From: Saprospiraceae bacterium
Lineage (GTDB): Bacteria; Bacteroidota; Bacteroidia; Chitinophagales; Saprospiraceae
Length of the DNA: 64,000 nucleotides
Reading direction: 5' to 3'
Assembly: GCA_028285545.1 (NCBI GenBank)
Contig: JANQPA010000012.1
Location: forward strand, 186,001 to 250,000
The notes under the pieces were generated by a model that did not search any database, had not been told where the DNA came from, and was given only the letters and a program-made list of their open reading frames with translations. Both the position numbers and the translations under genes were made by a program. This document shows positions 24,481 to 34,092 of the stretch, piece after piece. The first letter of the stretch is position 1, and every line of letters begins with the position of its first letter.

Positions 24481-27237
24481 TCATTGGTTTCCTAAGAGAA
24501 GCATATCTCCACCTCTGAAATTGGAGAGATATAAATCAATCTTTCCATCATTATTGTAGTCATTTGCTTCAATATCAATGCCATCTCCTCTAACAGAAGC
24601 GGGTAAGATGACGGAAGTTTCATTGGTGAATTTTCCCTGACCATTGTTCAAATAAAACTCATAACTATTTCCAAAACCATTTCCTGTAATGATGTCCAGG
24701 TCTCCATCCTTATCAATATCTACTAAATCTCCATCCACACTATGCATTTTTTCCAGAGGCAAACTCCCTGTATTCGACTCTTTAAAAAAGCCCTTACCAT
24801 CATTTAGTAAAATTCGGTTTTGTTGATCTTTATCTCGCCTGAAATTCACATTGGCAAATAAAAGATCCAAGTCGCCATCTCCATCTATATCTCCAAAGTC
24901 TGCCTCTCGTGTCTCCCAATTCTCCAGGTCAGCTTTTAATCGTTCGGTAGTTTGATCAGTGAAACGGCCGTGGCCATCGTTAATCCATAATTCGTTGCCA
25001 TCTTCATTGCCATTAATGATGTCCAGATCTCCATCCCCATCCACGTCTCCAGCTTCCAAATCTTGAGTTGTTTTGGTAGAGGCAGGAATAAAATGTGGGG
25101 CTTCTTTCCAATGTCCTTTTCCGTCATTAATGAGGCAATAATTAACTCCATCATTGCCTATGATGAGGTCCTGATGTCCATCTTGATTTACATCCAAAGC
25201 AATCACAGCATTAGATTTGCCGGTCACTGGAATTTTGTAGGAATGATCCTCAAAATATCCTTTCCCATCATTGATGTAGTATTCATTCACCTGATCATCC
25301 TCACTTACAAATAGAATGTCTATATCACCATCGCCATCGAAATCGGCTACAGCAATATCTTCACTGTCTCTGCGATTTGGGGGGAGGCGTTCAGCTGTTC
25401 CATCTAAAAATTTCCCTTTCCCATCATTTAATAAAATGGCATTATAAGCCCATTCACTTGCCAGAACCATGTCCAAATCGCCATCGCCATCAAGATCAGC
25501 CGGCTTGGCATCCATAGTTCTACCCCGAGTAGCCAGTTGGGGGACATGAGATTTAGATACATCATGAAAAAATACCGTTTTGTACCGTGCTTCGTATCGA
25601 TAACGTGAAAAAGGCTGATCTGAATCCCATTGAGGAAATGCTCCCTCTTGATCCATCGTCCAACCAGCTCTCAGGATTAGTTCTGCATCCTGGCCAATGC
25701 CTTCGCAGTTAAAGTCTTCTTCGTATTCATCGGAGGGTTGATGATATTTGTACTGATAGGCCGCCAGTTTTTTCTGAAAAATCTCATCATCATGTCCCAT
25801 AGCATTGCCAGCTCCTACCGCAAACTCTGAAGGGATACCTACTTCCGCAAAAGGAAAATGATCGGACCTGAAAAAAATATTATAGGCAATATTTTGCTCA
25901 GTATTAGGTACAATGGTCCTATTTTGAATACGAGCAGCCTCATCTAGATATTTATCCAGTTCTGATCGGCCATAAACTACTCCTAGGATATGAGTGGACT
26001 TTCCATATGGATAATGTGAGTCCATATTAAAATTGGCTACTGTTTTTCCTATCGGGAAAAGAGGATAGGCTGCATACCAAATAGCTCCCAGCAAGCCAAT
26101 TTCTTCAGCTCCTGTAGCCAAAAAGAGAACGGAGCGGCGGAAAGGAGTCTTTCTGTTTTTAAAAGCTCTGGCTATTTCAATAAGAGCAGCGGTACCAGAG
26201 GCATTATCTACTGCTCCGTTTCGAATATTATCTCCTTCTTGCCCTTCAATTATACCTACATGATCCCAATGAGCAGAATAGATCATTACCTCATCCGCTA
26301 AATCAGTACCCGGTAAAAGGCCAATTACATTATGAGTGAGAATGTCCTCCCAGGTGTTAGAAAAGCTAAAGGAAACCTTCAGGCCCAGTGGAATTGGTTT
26401 AAATGCAGGTTTAAGGGCCTCTTTTTGATAATCAAAATCTTTTCTTCCTGCTTTTTCAAAAAGGCGGTTGGTTGCAGGCCTGTTCAAAACTCCTGAGAAT
26501 TTTAATTGTACTTCCTTTAGCTTTCTTTTGATGACCGTATTATTAATTCCTACATAATTGGAAATACCTTCCCAGGAATAAAGGCCTTGCTGACTTTGCT
26601 TATAAATAGTGAACAAACCAATGGCTCCTCGTCGGGCTGCTTCATTTTTTTTGTAAAAAGGTTTACCATATAGATTTGCGGCAGGATCTCCCTTCCAGAG
26701 GGTCGTATCCGTAGTATATTCAGAAGGCACATCACTCAATACCACAACTATTTTTCCTTTTACATCAACATCTTTATAATCATCCCATCCGATTTCAGGT
26801 GCATAAATTCCAAAACCGACAAATACAAGTTCTGCATCTTTTATTCTGGTGGTCTCTTGAGCATAGGTGGAGGCTAGCAGATAATCTTCCTTATATTTTA
26901 ACTCTTCCTGACCTCTATCGTTATGTACTTTAATAGTAGAAGGAGCTATGATACTAAATTTACCCAGGTGAACTTTTTGAAAATAGGAATCTCCAACTGC
27001 TGGTTCTAGTCCGATTTCTTTGTATTGTTCAGCAATATATTGAATGGTTTTTTCCTCAGCGGGTGTAGCGGTTTGCCGACCTTCAAATTCATCGGATGCC
27101 AGCACTTTAATATGTTCACAGATAAGGTCAGTATTGATGGGATTTTCTTGTGCTTCTATTATAAAAGAGAAGATAAAAGCCATTAGAGAAGCAACTATAA
27201 AGCGTTTTTTATCCATTCTATTCTTTTTGATGGTCAA
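24481..27237 (-). CDS. Secreted M28 family aminopeptidase fused to FG-GAP/VCBS repeats
   Basis: A 918-residue protein with a basic N-terminus and a hydrophobic signal segment (IVASLMAFIFSFIIEA). The N-terminal half is a complete M28 zinc peptidase: HIKVLASDEFEGR, then SAHWDHVG (zinc His), GAVDNASGTAAL (bridging Asp), ATGAEEIGLLGA (general base Glu), NFNMDS and FRSDHFPFAEVGIP. A PA-like inserted region is at about 100-280. The C-terminal part (about 570-915) has repeated calcium-loop motifs of the form DxDGDGDLD, DFDGDGDIDIL and DIDKDGDLDI, typical of FG-GAP/VCBS propellers that bind Ca2+ and surface ligands. The propeller probably holds the peptidase at a surface or substrate. It is related to the shorter M28 enzyme at 34579. 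Confidence 0.9.
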   Translation of the reverse strand: MTIKKNRMDKKRFIVASLMAFIFSFIIEAQENPINTDLICEHIKVLASDEFEGRQTATPAEEKTIQYIAEQYKEIGLEPAVGDSYFQKVHLGKFSIIAPSTIKVHNDRGQEELKYKEDYLLASTYAQETTRIKDAELVFVGFGIYAPEIGWDDYKDVDVKGKIVVVLSDVPSEYTTDTTLWKGDPAANLYGKPFYKKNEAARRGAIGLFTIYKQSQQGLYSWEGISNYVGINNTVIKRKLKEVQLKFSGVLNRPATNRLFEKAGRKDFDYQKEALKPAFKPIPLGLKVSFSFSNTWEDILTHNVIGLLPGTDLADEVMIYSAHWDHVGIIEGQEGDNIRNGAVDNASGTAALIEIARAFKNRKTPFRRSVLFLATGAEEIGLLGAIWYAAYPLFPIGKTVANFNMDSHYPYGKSTHILGVVYGRSELDKYLDEAARIQNRTIVPNTEQNIAYNIFFRSDHFPFAEVGIPSEFAVGAGNAMGHDDEIFQKKLAAYQYKYHQPSDEYEEDFNCEGIGQDAELILRAGWTMDQEGAFPQWDSDQPFSRYRYEARYKTVFFHDVSKSHVPQLATRGRTMDAKPADLDGDGDLDMVLASEWAYNAILLNDGKGKFLDGTAERLPPNRRDSEDIAVADFDGDGDIDILFVSEDDQVNEYYINDGKGYFEDHSYKIPVTGKSNAVIALDVNQDGHQDLIIGNDGVNYCLINDGKGHWKEAPHFIPASTKTTQDLEAGDVDGDGDLDIINGNEDGNELWINDGHGRFTDQTTERLKADLENWETREADFGDIDGDGDLDLLFANVNFRRDKDQQNRILLNDGKGFFKESNTGSLPLEKMHSVDGDLVDIDKDGDLDIITGNGFGNSYEFYLNNGQGKFTNETSVILPASVRGDGIDIEANDYNNDGKIDLYLSNFRGGDMLLLGNQ

Positions 27238-27323
27238 AGAACAGCATTATGGAATGGCTAGGATAGTAAATTTTAGACATTCAGAAATCCTCAATTATCT
27301 TATTTAGTAAAGGTCATCAATCT

Positions 27324-28604
27324 TTAAGTCTTGATAACACTAGGATTATACAATTCTCCTAATCTTCTATATTTTACTATCAGAAGAATGCTAAAAAAAT
27401 ATTTAAATATAAAAGGTAGAGTTATTGTTAGTAGAATTAATAATAGAGTAGCTAGTATTAGCATATATTGAAACCAAGTTCCTAAAAAAGTAAAGAATAT
27501 ACTAACTGCCAAATCAAAAATATAACTCTCTTGCTGTCCATTATTTTCTACAAAAAATGCACTATGGGAACTGATAGCAAAAAGAAAACTATAAACCCCA
27601 AATGAATTAATAATGATATATAACAATTGAAGGAAATTATTATAAAGTGATTTTATTCCTAGGTGCCTGAACTCATAAAGTAACTTAGTGTCGAAATATG
27701 AACCTTTTCCTTCTATATAGTTTACAACATAAAATATTCCAATTGAAATCAAATAAATAATCCAAATCACTAAGAAAGCCCCAATATTGACATTTCTATT
27801 TGACGTAGCAATATTATTTAATTTTGATGCTACTATTTCAGAACTAGTTTTCAAACTAATAATATTAATACTTGAATCCTGTTCAACTACTTGCTCTAAA
27901 CTTGGGTTTAAAAATAATTTGTAACGATTCAAAAATTGAGTTTCTCCTTCCTCCAATGATATATCGATCATTGTCATAACACCTTCGAAAGAAGGGATTG
28001 GATAATATTTATGATTTAAAGCTAAAATCAGCGAATCCAAAATAATTGGGTAGATTTGATTATCCGATAATTCCCCATATGATTTTTTATAGAAAAGATA
28101 TTCACCAGTTAAGGCTAAGCAATAATTATATATAAATTTTTGATTGTCAGGCTTTTTATCAAAAAAGGCGTAAGGTATAGTAAATATAAACAATGCGTTA
28201 AGGGTAAATAAAAAAGCAAAAAGCAAATTAAGTCTTAACAACAAAGATTCCTCTTTTAGGTTAAAAAAATAAAGCTGTTGAATAGCAAAGTTTCTTTTTT
28301 TAGCATAATAAAATATTAAAATATAAGCAACTCCATTTATTAGCAATGCAATGAAAAGAATATACTGGGGAGGAAAGTTTATATATTGACGCCCAGCAAT
28401 TAATGAATCGATATTTAAAATTAATGTTACAATAGAAGTAGTAAAAAAGAAAAGAAGTGTATTTCGAATTATGATGAAATAATTTCTCCTCCAAAGCTCA
28501 GGAAAGTTTTGAATTAGATATTCATTTACAACTTCAGCGACTTTTCTCTCTTTGATTATTTCCCAGCTTATCAACCTATATAATCCAAATAGAAAGTTAT
28601 TCAT
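27324..28604 (-). CDS. Polytopic membrane protein of unknown function, partner of the EAD-ABC ATPase
   Basis: A 426-residue protein I do not recognise. It has about six or seven hydrophobic helices: near residues 42-64 (NTLLFFFTTSIVTLILNI), 75-100, 125-150, then a soluble loop of about 120 residues, then about 275-298 (FLVIWIIYLISIGIFYVV), 325-350 and two adjacent ones at 365-415. No known permease motif is visible. The start lies 2 bp after the ABC ATPase stop, so the two genes form an operon and this is the likely membrane half of an ABC-type complex. Codons are strikingly AT-rich, with many ATA Ile codons compared with neighbours, suggesting acquisition by transfer. A membrane effector role is possible but inferred. 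Confidence 0.72.
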   Translation of the reverse strand: MNNFLFGLYRLISWEIIKERKVAEVVNEYLIQNFPELWRRNYFIIIRNTLLFFFTTSIVTLILNIDSLIAGRQYINFPPQYILFIALLINGVAYILIFYYAKKRNFAIQQLYFFNLKEESLLLRLNLLFAFLFTLNALFIFTIPYAFFDKKPDNQKFIYNYCLALTGEYLFYKKSYGELSDNQIYPIILDSLILALNHKYYPIPSFEGVMTMIDISLEEGETQFLNRYKLFLNPSLEQVVEQDSSINIISLKTSSEIVASKLNNIATSNRNVNIGAFLVIWIIYLISIGIFYVVNYIEGKGSYFDTKLLYEFRHLGIKSLYNNFLQLLYIIINSFGVYSFLFAISSHSAFFVENNGQQESYIFDLAVSIFFTFLGTWFQYMLILATLLLILLTITLPFIFKYFFSILLIVKYRRLGELYNPSVIKT

Positions 28605-28606
28605 AG

Positions 28607-29866
28607 TTAAATAAAAAATCTTAGAGAAGAGTTAGATATATCTTGGAAAAAATTAATTTTCCCTCCATAATCATCAATTGCATTTAATAAGCTCCGAAAG
28701 GAGGACTCTTTATCTATTTTTATTGTAACTAAACCAACTTCATCAATATCAATTTCATAATTAAATTGTTTTTTTTCTAGGATTTCTTCTAGAGTGTTCG
28801 AATTCAAATTTGTTTTCAATTGAAAAATATTAAATGGAAATCTTTTTTCTAATAGATTTTTCTTCCCATTATATTTTGCCTCGCCTTCATGAAGAAAAAC
28901 AATATTATCTGCTATCGTTTCTATTCTTTCAATATGTTGAGAAGTAATTAAAATCGAAAGAGGGTATTTTGTAGCATTCAAATATCTTTTTAAAGTAGCT
29001 AATAGAAACTTTTGTGCAACAATATCCAAATTAGCTAATGGCTCATCTAAGATTATTAGTTTTGGCCTCCAAACCATAATACTTGCCAAAGTTATTCTTA
29101 ATTGGTAACCAGCAGATATTTCATTCCATTTTTTAGTTAACTGGTCTTCTAGACCCATTTTTAAAATAACGTCATTAACGAATAATGCGTTTTCATCTCC
29201 ACGAATACCATGGGTCGAAGCACTAAGCTTTAACCAGGATAAATTATCAATCCCTGGATTTCCTATTTTTTGTGGTACATAACCAATTTTTTTCTTAATA
29301 CAGTAGAAATTACCATTACAATTGAATCCATGATAATTAATTGTTCCGCTGTTCGATTTAATTTTTCCTGCAATTATTTTTAATAGGGTTGTTTTTCCAC
29401 TACCATTTCGACCAACTATTGCGGTCACTTTACCTACTTCTAAATCCAGAGAAATAGGAGATAATTCAAAGCCTTTATAGTGTTTTGTAATCTCTTCTAT
29501 TGAAACTATTGGGAAATGAGTATTAAGAATGCTTTCCTTTCTAGGTTCATCACCACTTCTTTTACTAGATTCTTTGTTGAATTGGCCTGTAATTAATTTA
29601 TTTTCTTCTTCTAGAATATTTATGATATCCAATACCCTCCTAATAATTATATTAACCTGTCGCCTAGAATTGTCATTATCTCCATATAATTTTGATTCAC
29701 GTGAAATTTTTAGATAATCACGATGAAGTAAGATAATTTCGCTGTTAATTTTTTTATCAAAAGAAAAATTCTCTATTAAAAAACTTAAATTTCTGAATAC
29801 CTCAATAATTCTATCATCAACTATCAATTCCCTAATTTCCTTGGTTTGTTTATAAAAATCTTTCAT
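28607..29866 (-). CDS. ABC ATPase with N-terminal effector-associated-domain-like region
   Basis: A 419-residue protein. Residues about 120-340 form a standard ABC ATPase: Walker A GRNGSGKTT (152-160), Q-loop YVPQK (about 199), signature ISAGYQLR (250-257, degenerate relative to LSGGQ), Walker B LIILDEPLANLD (270-281) and switch SQH (311). The unusual part is residues 7-88 (QTKEIRELIVDDRIIEVFRNL...NSEIILLHRDY...NIIIRRVLDIINILEEE), a helical domain that aligns with the C-terminal domain of the SIR2-like protein in this window (IRE-hydrophobic-I-x-D...F..L....NS.I.L). That makes it a candidate effector-associated domain. An 80-residue C-terminal extension follows the ATPase. It is the first gene of an AT-rich operon with the membrane protein. 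Confidence 0.8.
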   Translation of the reverse strand: MKDFYKQTKEIRELIVDDRIIEVFRNLSFLIENFSFDKKINSEIILLHRDYLKISRESKLYGDNDNSRRQVNIIIRRVLDIINILEEENKLITGQFNKESSKRSGDEPRKESILNTHFPIVSIEEITKHYKGFELSPISLDLEVGKVTAIVGRNGSGKTTLLKIIAGKIKSNSGTINYHGFNCNGNFYCIKKKIGYVPQKIGNPGIDNLSWLKLSASTHGIRGDENALFVNDVILKMGLEDQLTKKWNEISAGYQLRITLASIMVWRPKLIILDEPLANLDIVAQKFLLATLKRYLNATKYPLSILITSQHIERIETIADNIVFLHEGEAKYNGKKNLLEKRFPFNIFQLKTNLNSNTLEEILEKKQFNYEIDIDEVGLVTIKIDKESSFRSLLNAIDDYGGKINFFQDISNSSLRFFI

Positions 29867-30248
29867 ACTGATTAGTTACTTACAGTTTGAGTTCTTTTTA
29901 TCAACCAAAATCATAATTAAATCCGATTTAACTGTAAGTTATTAGAATTAAATAACTGGATAAATAATTCTCACACTTTCAAATATATGTAATAAATAAA
30001 TTAAGATTCCATTTAAATTTCTTATTCCAAACACATATTTAATATTTATTACATCTATTCACATTAAATAATATTCCAATATTAAAACATTCAAAACCAT
30101 GAAAAAATGACAGGCGAAGTTGTCTTTTACCTGTCGTTTTTTCATGTTACGCTAAATTTTCAATTAATTTTCACCTTCATTCAAAATTGGTATTGGTTTT
30201 GCTATTTCTTATTCGGCAAACACAATCAACAAAATATTAGCCGAAGCC
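29867..30248. other. AT-rich divergent promoter region with two inverted repeats
   Basis: About 380 bp between the ABC operon and the DnaJ-like gene. ACTTACAGTT (29878-29887) is repeated inverted as AACTGTAAGT (29930-29939), 12 bp before the ABC ATG, and could be an operator. A 17-bp stem with one G-T wobble (30098-30114 with 30130-30146) resembles a bidirectional terminator. No gene is visible. Confidence 0.6.
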
Positions 30249-31199
30249 ATGAATTATAAAGATTATTATAAAACGCTGGGAGTGAGCAAGGATGCTAGCC
30301 AGGCTGATATCAAAAAAGCATATCGCAGGTTAGCCTCCAAATATCATCCTGATAAAAACCAGGGAGATAAGTCTGCTGAAGGAAAATTTAAGGAGGTGAA
30401 TGAGGCTTTTGAAGTTTTAGGAGATCCTGATAAACGACAGAAATACGACACTTTAGGTGCCAATTGGGAGGCCTATCAACAATCTGGCGGAAATTGGCAA
30501 CAGTATGCACGCCAAGGTGGCCCTGGAAGTACTTTCTTTTTCGAAGGCGACCCTTCCTCCTTCTTTGGTGGAGACAGTGGTTTTTCTAGCTTTTTTGAAC
30601 AGTTTTTTGGTGGTGGATATCAGCAAAGCAATCCTTTCGGAAATAGAGGTCAAGGGCCAACTGCCTTGAAAGGTCAGGATTTGGAAGCGAAAATGAACAT
30701 TACCCTTTTGGAAGCTTATCAAGGAAGCCAAAGAACCTTTGAACTGGGTGGAAAAACACTTAGAATAAATATTAAACCTGGAGCTTATGATGGTCAACGT
30801 CTGCGTCTAAAGGGCAAAGGACAGGCAGGTATGCAAGGAGCACCGGCTGGTGACCTCTATATCATTCTAAAAGTGCAAGCCGATTTTCGTTTTCAGCGAA
30901 AAAAAGATGATTTAATACATCAGAAGAGTATTGATTTATATACTGCTATTTTAGGCGGAAAAATAGATGTCCAAACCATGAATGGAACGGTTAAAATGAC
31001 CATTCCAAAAGGTTCCGAATCTGGTAAAACTTTTCGGTTAAAAGGAAAGGGCATGCCTAAATACAATAAGGAGGGACAATTTGGAGATTTATTAGTAAGG
31101 CTTACTGTTCAACTTCCTAAAGAGCTTAGTGAAGAGGAAGAAAAGCTATTCAAGAAATTACAGTTATTAAGAGAAGAACGGAAGGTTAAGATGAATTAG
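30249..31199 (+). CDS. J-domain cochaperone (DnaJ/CbpA type, no zinc finger)
   Basis: A 316-residue protein. The J domain (1-70) is [26 protein letters not shown] with the HPD motif in KYHPDKNQG, which stimulates Hsp70 ATPase. A Gly/Phe-rich region (about 75-135) follows, then the C-terminal client-binding domains with [46 protein letters not shown] and [12 protein letters not shown]. There is no CxxCxGxG zinc finger, so it is a CbpA-like class B cochaperone. It lies upstream of clpB on the same strand, consistent with a shared role in disaggregation with DnaK. Confidence 0.92.
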   Translation: MNYKDYYKTLGVSKDASQADIKKAYRRLASKYHPDKNQGDKSAEGKFKEVNEAFEVLGDPDKRQKYDTLGANWEAYQQSGGNWQQYARQGGPGSTFFFEGDPSSFFGGDSGFSSFFEQFFGGGYQQSNPFGNRGQGPTALKGQDLEAKMNITLLEAYQGSQRTFELGGKTLRINIKPGAYDGQRLRLKGKGQAGMQGAPAGDLYIILKVQADFRFQRKKDDLIHQKSIDLYTAILGGKIDVQTMNGTVKMTIPKGSESGKTFRLKGKGMPKYNKEGQFGDLLVRLTVQLPKELSEEEEKLFKKLQLLREERKVKMN

Positions 31200-31203
31200 T
31201 TTC

Positions 31204-31243
31204 TAATTAGCAGATATGCAAATGTGAAGATGAGAAGATTTTA
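31204..31243. repeat. Degenerate octamer array after the J-domain gene
   Basis: Consecutive 8-mers TAATTAGC, AGATATGC, AAATGTGA, AGATGAGA and AGATTTTA begin 5 bp after the stop codon. The period and some words match the arrays at 24414 and 63602, though less closely than those two match each other. Confidence 0.5.
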
Positions 31244-31381
31244 TAATACACTAATTTTAGGGTACTGTGATGTTTTGATGGGCAACGTTATCTGTAAAAT
31301 TTGCTGAATCCCTGGCCATCGAAGGTGGCTGCGTGAGGAAAAGCTTCAATAAGCGACCACACTTTAAGTCCAACAACTCCA

Positions 31382-31437
31382 TTCGTAAACTTGCTAACTT
31401 GAACACCTGAACACGTAAAAACGTGCACACATAAAAA
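31382..31437. repeat. Octamer-period array in the clpB leader
   Basis: Seven in-phase 8-mers: TTCGTAAA, CTTGCTAA, CTTGAACA, CCTGAACA, CGTAAAAA, CGTGCACA, CATAAAAA, ending 6 bp before the clpB ATG. The unit CNTGAACA recurs in the array before the NTF2-like gene (24264-24295, minus strand). Confidence 0.7.
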
Positions 31438-31443
31438 AACAAA

Positions 31444-34068
31444 ATGAACTTAAATAATTTAACCATAAAATCTCAGGAAGCGATCCAGCGTGCTCAGCAA
31501 ATTGCGCTGGAACAGCAGCAGCAATCGCTCGAACTAGGGCACTTTTTGAAAGGTATTCTGGATACTGATGAACATGTCACTCCCTTTACTTTTAAAAAAC
31601 TAGGGGTTAATGTCAACGTTGTCCGGCAAGCCATTGATAGCATGGTTCAGTCTTATCCAAAAGTAAGTGGAGGAGAGCCATACCTCTCTAGAGCTGCAGC
31701 GGAAGCCTTACAAAAGGCCAATACCAGCCTCAAAGAATTGGGTGATGAATATGTAGCTTTGGAGCATCTTTTGCTGGGAATAGTAAGGACCAAAGATCAA
31801 GCATCTCAATTATTAAAAGATAGTGGGGTATCTGAAAAAGGATTACTTACCGCAATCAAAGAACTGAGAAAAGGAAGTAAAGCAACAACGGCAAGTGCCG
31901 AAGAATCTTATAATGCTTTAGGAAAATATGCCACCAATTTAAATGAACGAGCCAGAACAGGCAAATTGGATCCAGTCATTGGTCGTGATGAAGAAATCCG
32001 CAGAGTTTTACACATTTTGGCAAGGCGTACCAAAAACAATCCCATATTAATCGGACAACCAGGAGTGGGTAAGACAGCTATTATTGAAGGACTTGCACAT
32101 AGAATCATCAATGGAGATATACCGGAGGATCTGGCAGATAAGGAAATATTTACTTTAGACATGGGTGCTTTGATTGCAGGCGCCAAATATCAGGGAGAAT
32201 TTGAGGAAAGACTCAAAGCCGTAGTAAATGAAGTCACCAAAGCTGATGGACAAATCTTTTTATTTATAGATGAGATCCATACTCTAATTGGCGCAGGAAA
32301 ATCTCAAGGAGCCATGGATGCAGCTAATATTTTAAAACCTGCATTAGCAAGAGGTGAATTGCGCGCCATTGGAGCTACCACCCTGGATGAGTATCAGAAA
32401 TATTTTGAAAAAGACAAGGCCCTCGAGCGCCGCTTCCAGATGGTCATGGTAGATGAACCTACTGAAGAAGATTCTATTTCCATATTAAGAGGCTTGAAAG
32501 AGCGCTATGAGACGCATCATAAAATAAACATTACAGATGCAGCTATTGTCTCTGCTGTTCAATTATCTAATCGATATATTACCGATCGGTTTTTACCAGA
32601 TAAAGCCATCGATCTGATTGATGAGGCAGCTGCCAGGTTACGCCTGGAAATGAACTCTATGCCTGAAGAGCTGGATGAAGTGGAAAGAAAAATCCGCCAG
32701 TTGGAAATTGAGCGGGAGGCCATGAAGCGGGAAAAAGATCAAGATAAGGTGGAGAGTATTAATGAAGAGCTCGCTAATCTGGAAGAAAAACGTTCGGGCA
32801 TAAAAGCCCAATGGGAAACAGAAAGAGCCGTGGTGCTTGGCGTTCAAAAAACCAAAGAGGAACTCGAACAACTCAAACTAGAGGGGAACCGAGCAGAGCG
32901 TGAAGGGAATTTCAGTGATGCCGCCGAAGTACGGTACGGTAAGATTCCCGAAGCGCAACAAAGACTAGAAGAGTTAAATAAACAGCTGGTAGAGATGCAG
33001 GAGGAAGGTAAAATGCTGGTAAAAGAAGAAGTCGATGCTGAAGATGTAGCTCAGATAGTCAGTAAATGGACAGGAATTCCTGTTACCAGAATGCTGCAAA
33101 ATGAAAGAGAAAAATTATTGCTACTAGAGAAGGAATTACACAAGCGAGTGGTTGGCCAGGATGAGGGGGTTGAAGCTGTCGCTGATGCCATCCGACGAAG
33201 TCGAACAGGCCTTTCCAATAAAAAACGCCCGATTGGTTCTTTCTTGTTTTTGGGTACTACCGGAGTTGGAAAAACGGAATTGGCCAAAGCACTGGCAGAA
33301 TATCTTTTCAATGATGAGAATCTACTGACCCGAATCGATATGAGTGAATATCAGGAAAGACACGCTGTAAGTCGACTTGTGGGCGCTCCTCCCGGGTATG
33401 TGGGTTATGATGAAGGTGGTCAACTGACAGAAGCGGTGCGGCGTAAACCCTATAGTGTGGTTCTTTTGGATGAAATAGAAAAAGCACACCCTGATGTATT
33501 CAATATTTTATTACAAGTCTTAGAAGAAGGTAGGTTAACAGATAACAAAGGGAGGGAAGCCAATTTCAAAAATGCCATCATCATTATGACCTCTAATATG
33601 GGCTCAGATCTGATTCGAAAAAACTTAGAGACTTTGACAGATGACAATAAAGAAGAATTACTAGAAAAAACACAGGAGGCTGTTTTTGAAATCCTTAAAC
33701 AATCTGTCCGCCCAGAATTTTTGAATAGAATCGATGAGGTTGTTATGTTCCGGCCTTTATCCAAAACAGACATCCATAAAATTGCAAAAATTCAGCTTGA
33801 TGAGGTGAAGAAGACCCTCTTAGAGCAGGAAATCATATTGGATGTTGCCCCCGAAGCTATGGATTACCTGGCTGAGGAAGGTTTTCATCCGGAGTTTGGT
33901 GCACGTCCTCTGAAGAGGTTAATTCAGAAAAAGGTCTTGAATGAATTGTCTAAACAGATGTTGTTAAATAAAGTACAAGCGAAAAGTCATATTGTATTAG
34001 ATGTGTTTGATGGGAAGGTTGTGTTTAGAAAACCGAGGAATGTAAAGGCTGAAATGAATGTGGATTAA
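31444..34068 (+). CDS. clpB: ATP-dependent disaggregase ClpB
   Basis: An 874-residue Hsp100 chaperone that threads aggregated proteins through a hexameric pore together with DnaK/DnaJ. The N-terminal Clp_N repeats (about 1-145) begin MNLNNLTIKSQEAIQRAQQ. NBD1 has Walker A GQPGVGKTAI and the pore-loop region AGAKYQGEFEERLK. The long middle coiled coil that defines ClpB (about 410-530) is present. NBD2 has GTTGVGKTELAKAL, the pore motif GAPPGYVGYDEGGQLTE and sensor FLNRIDEVVMF. The length matches the family. It is downstream of the J-domain gene and upstream of thioredoxin, a proteostasis cluster. Confidence 0.97.
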   Translation: MNLNNLTIKSQEAIQRAQQIALEQQQQSLELGHFLKGILDTDEHVTPFTFKKLGVNVNVVRQAIDSMVQSYPKVSGGEPYLSRAAAEALQKANTSLKELGDEYVALEHLLLGIVRTKDQASQLLKDSGVSEKGLLTAIKELRKGSKATTASAEESYNALGKYATNLNERARTGKLDPVIGRDEEIRRVLHILARRTKNNPILIGQPGVGKTAIIEGLAHRIINGDIPEDLADKEIFTLDMGALIAGAKYQGEFEERLKAVVNEVTKADGQIFLFIDEIHTLIGAGKSQGAMDAANILKPALARGELRAIGATTLDEYQKYFEKDKALERRFQMVMVDEPTEEDSISILRGLKERYETHHKINITDAAIVSAVQLSNRYITDRFLPDKAIDLIDEAAARLRLEMNSMPEELDEVERKIRQLEIEREAMKREKDQDKVESINEELANLEEKRSGIKAQWETERAVVLGVQKTKEELEQLKLEGNRAEREGNFSDAAEVRYGKIPEAQQRLEELNKQLVEMQEEGKMLVKEEVDAEDVAQIVSKWTGIPVTRMLQNEREKLLLLEKELHKRVVGQDEGVEAVADAIRRSRTGLSNKKRPIGSFLFLGTTGVGKTELAKALAEYLFNDENLLTRIDMSEYQERHAVSRLVGAPPGYVGYDEGGQLTEAVRRKPYSVVLLDEIEKAHPDVFNILLQVLEEGRLTDNKGREANFKNAIIIMTSNMGSDLIRKNLETLTDDNKEELLEKTQEAVFEILKQSVRPEFLNRIDEVVMFRPLSKTDIHKIAKIQLDEVKKTLLEQEIILDVAPEAMDYLAEEGFHPEFGARPLKRLIQKKVLNELSKQMLLNKVQAKSHIVLDVFDGKVVFRKPRNVKAEMNVD

Positions 34069-34092
34069 TCTTACAATTAGCTTAAAGCTTTA

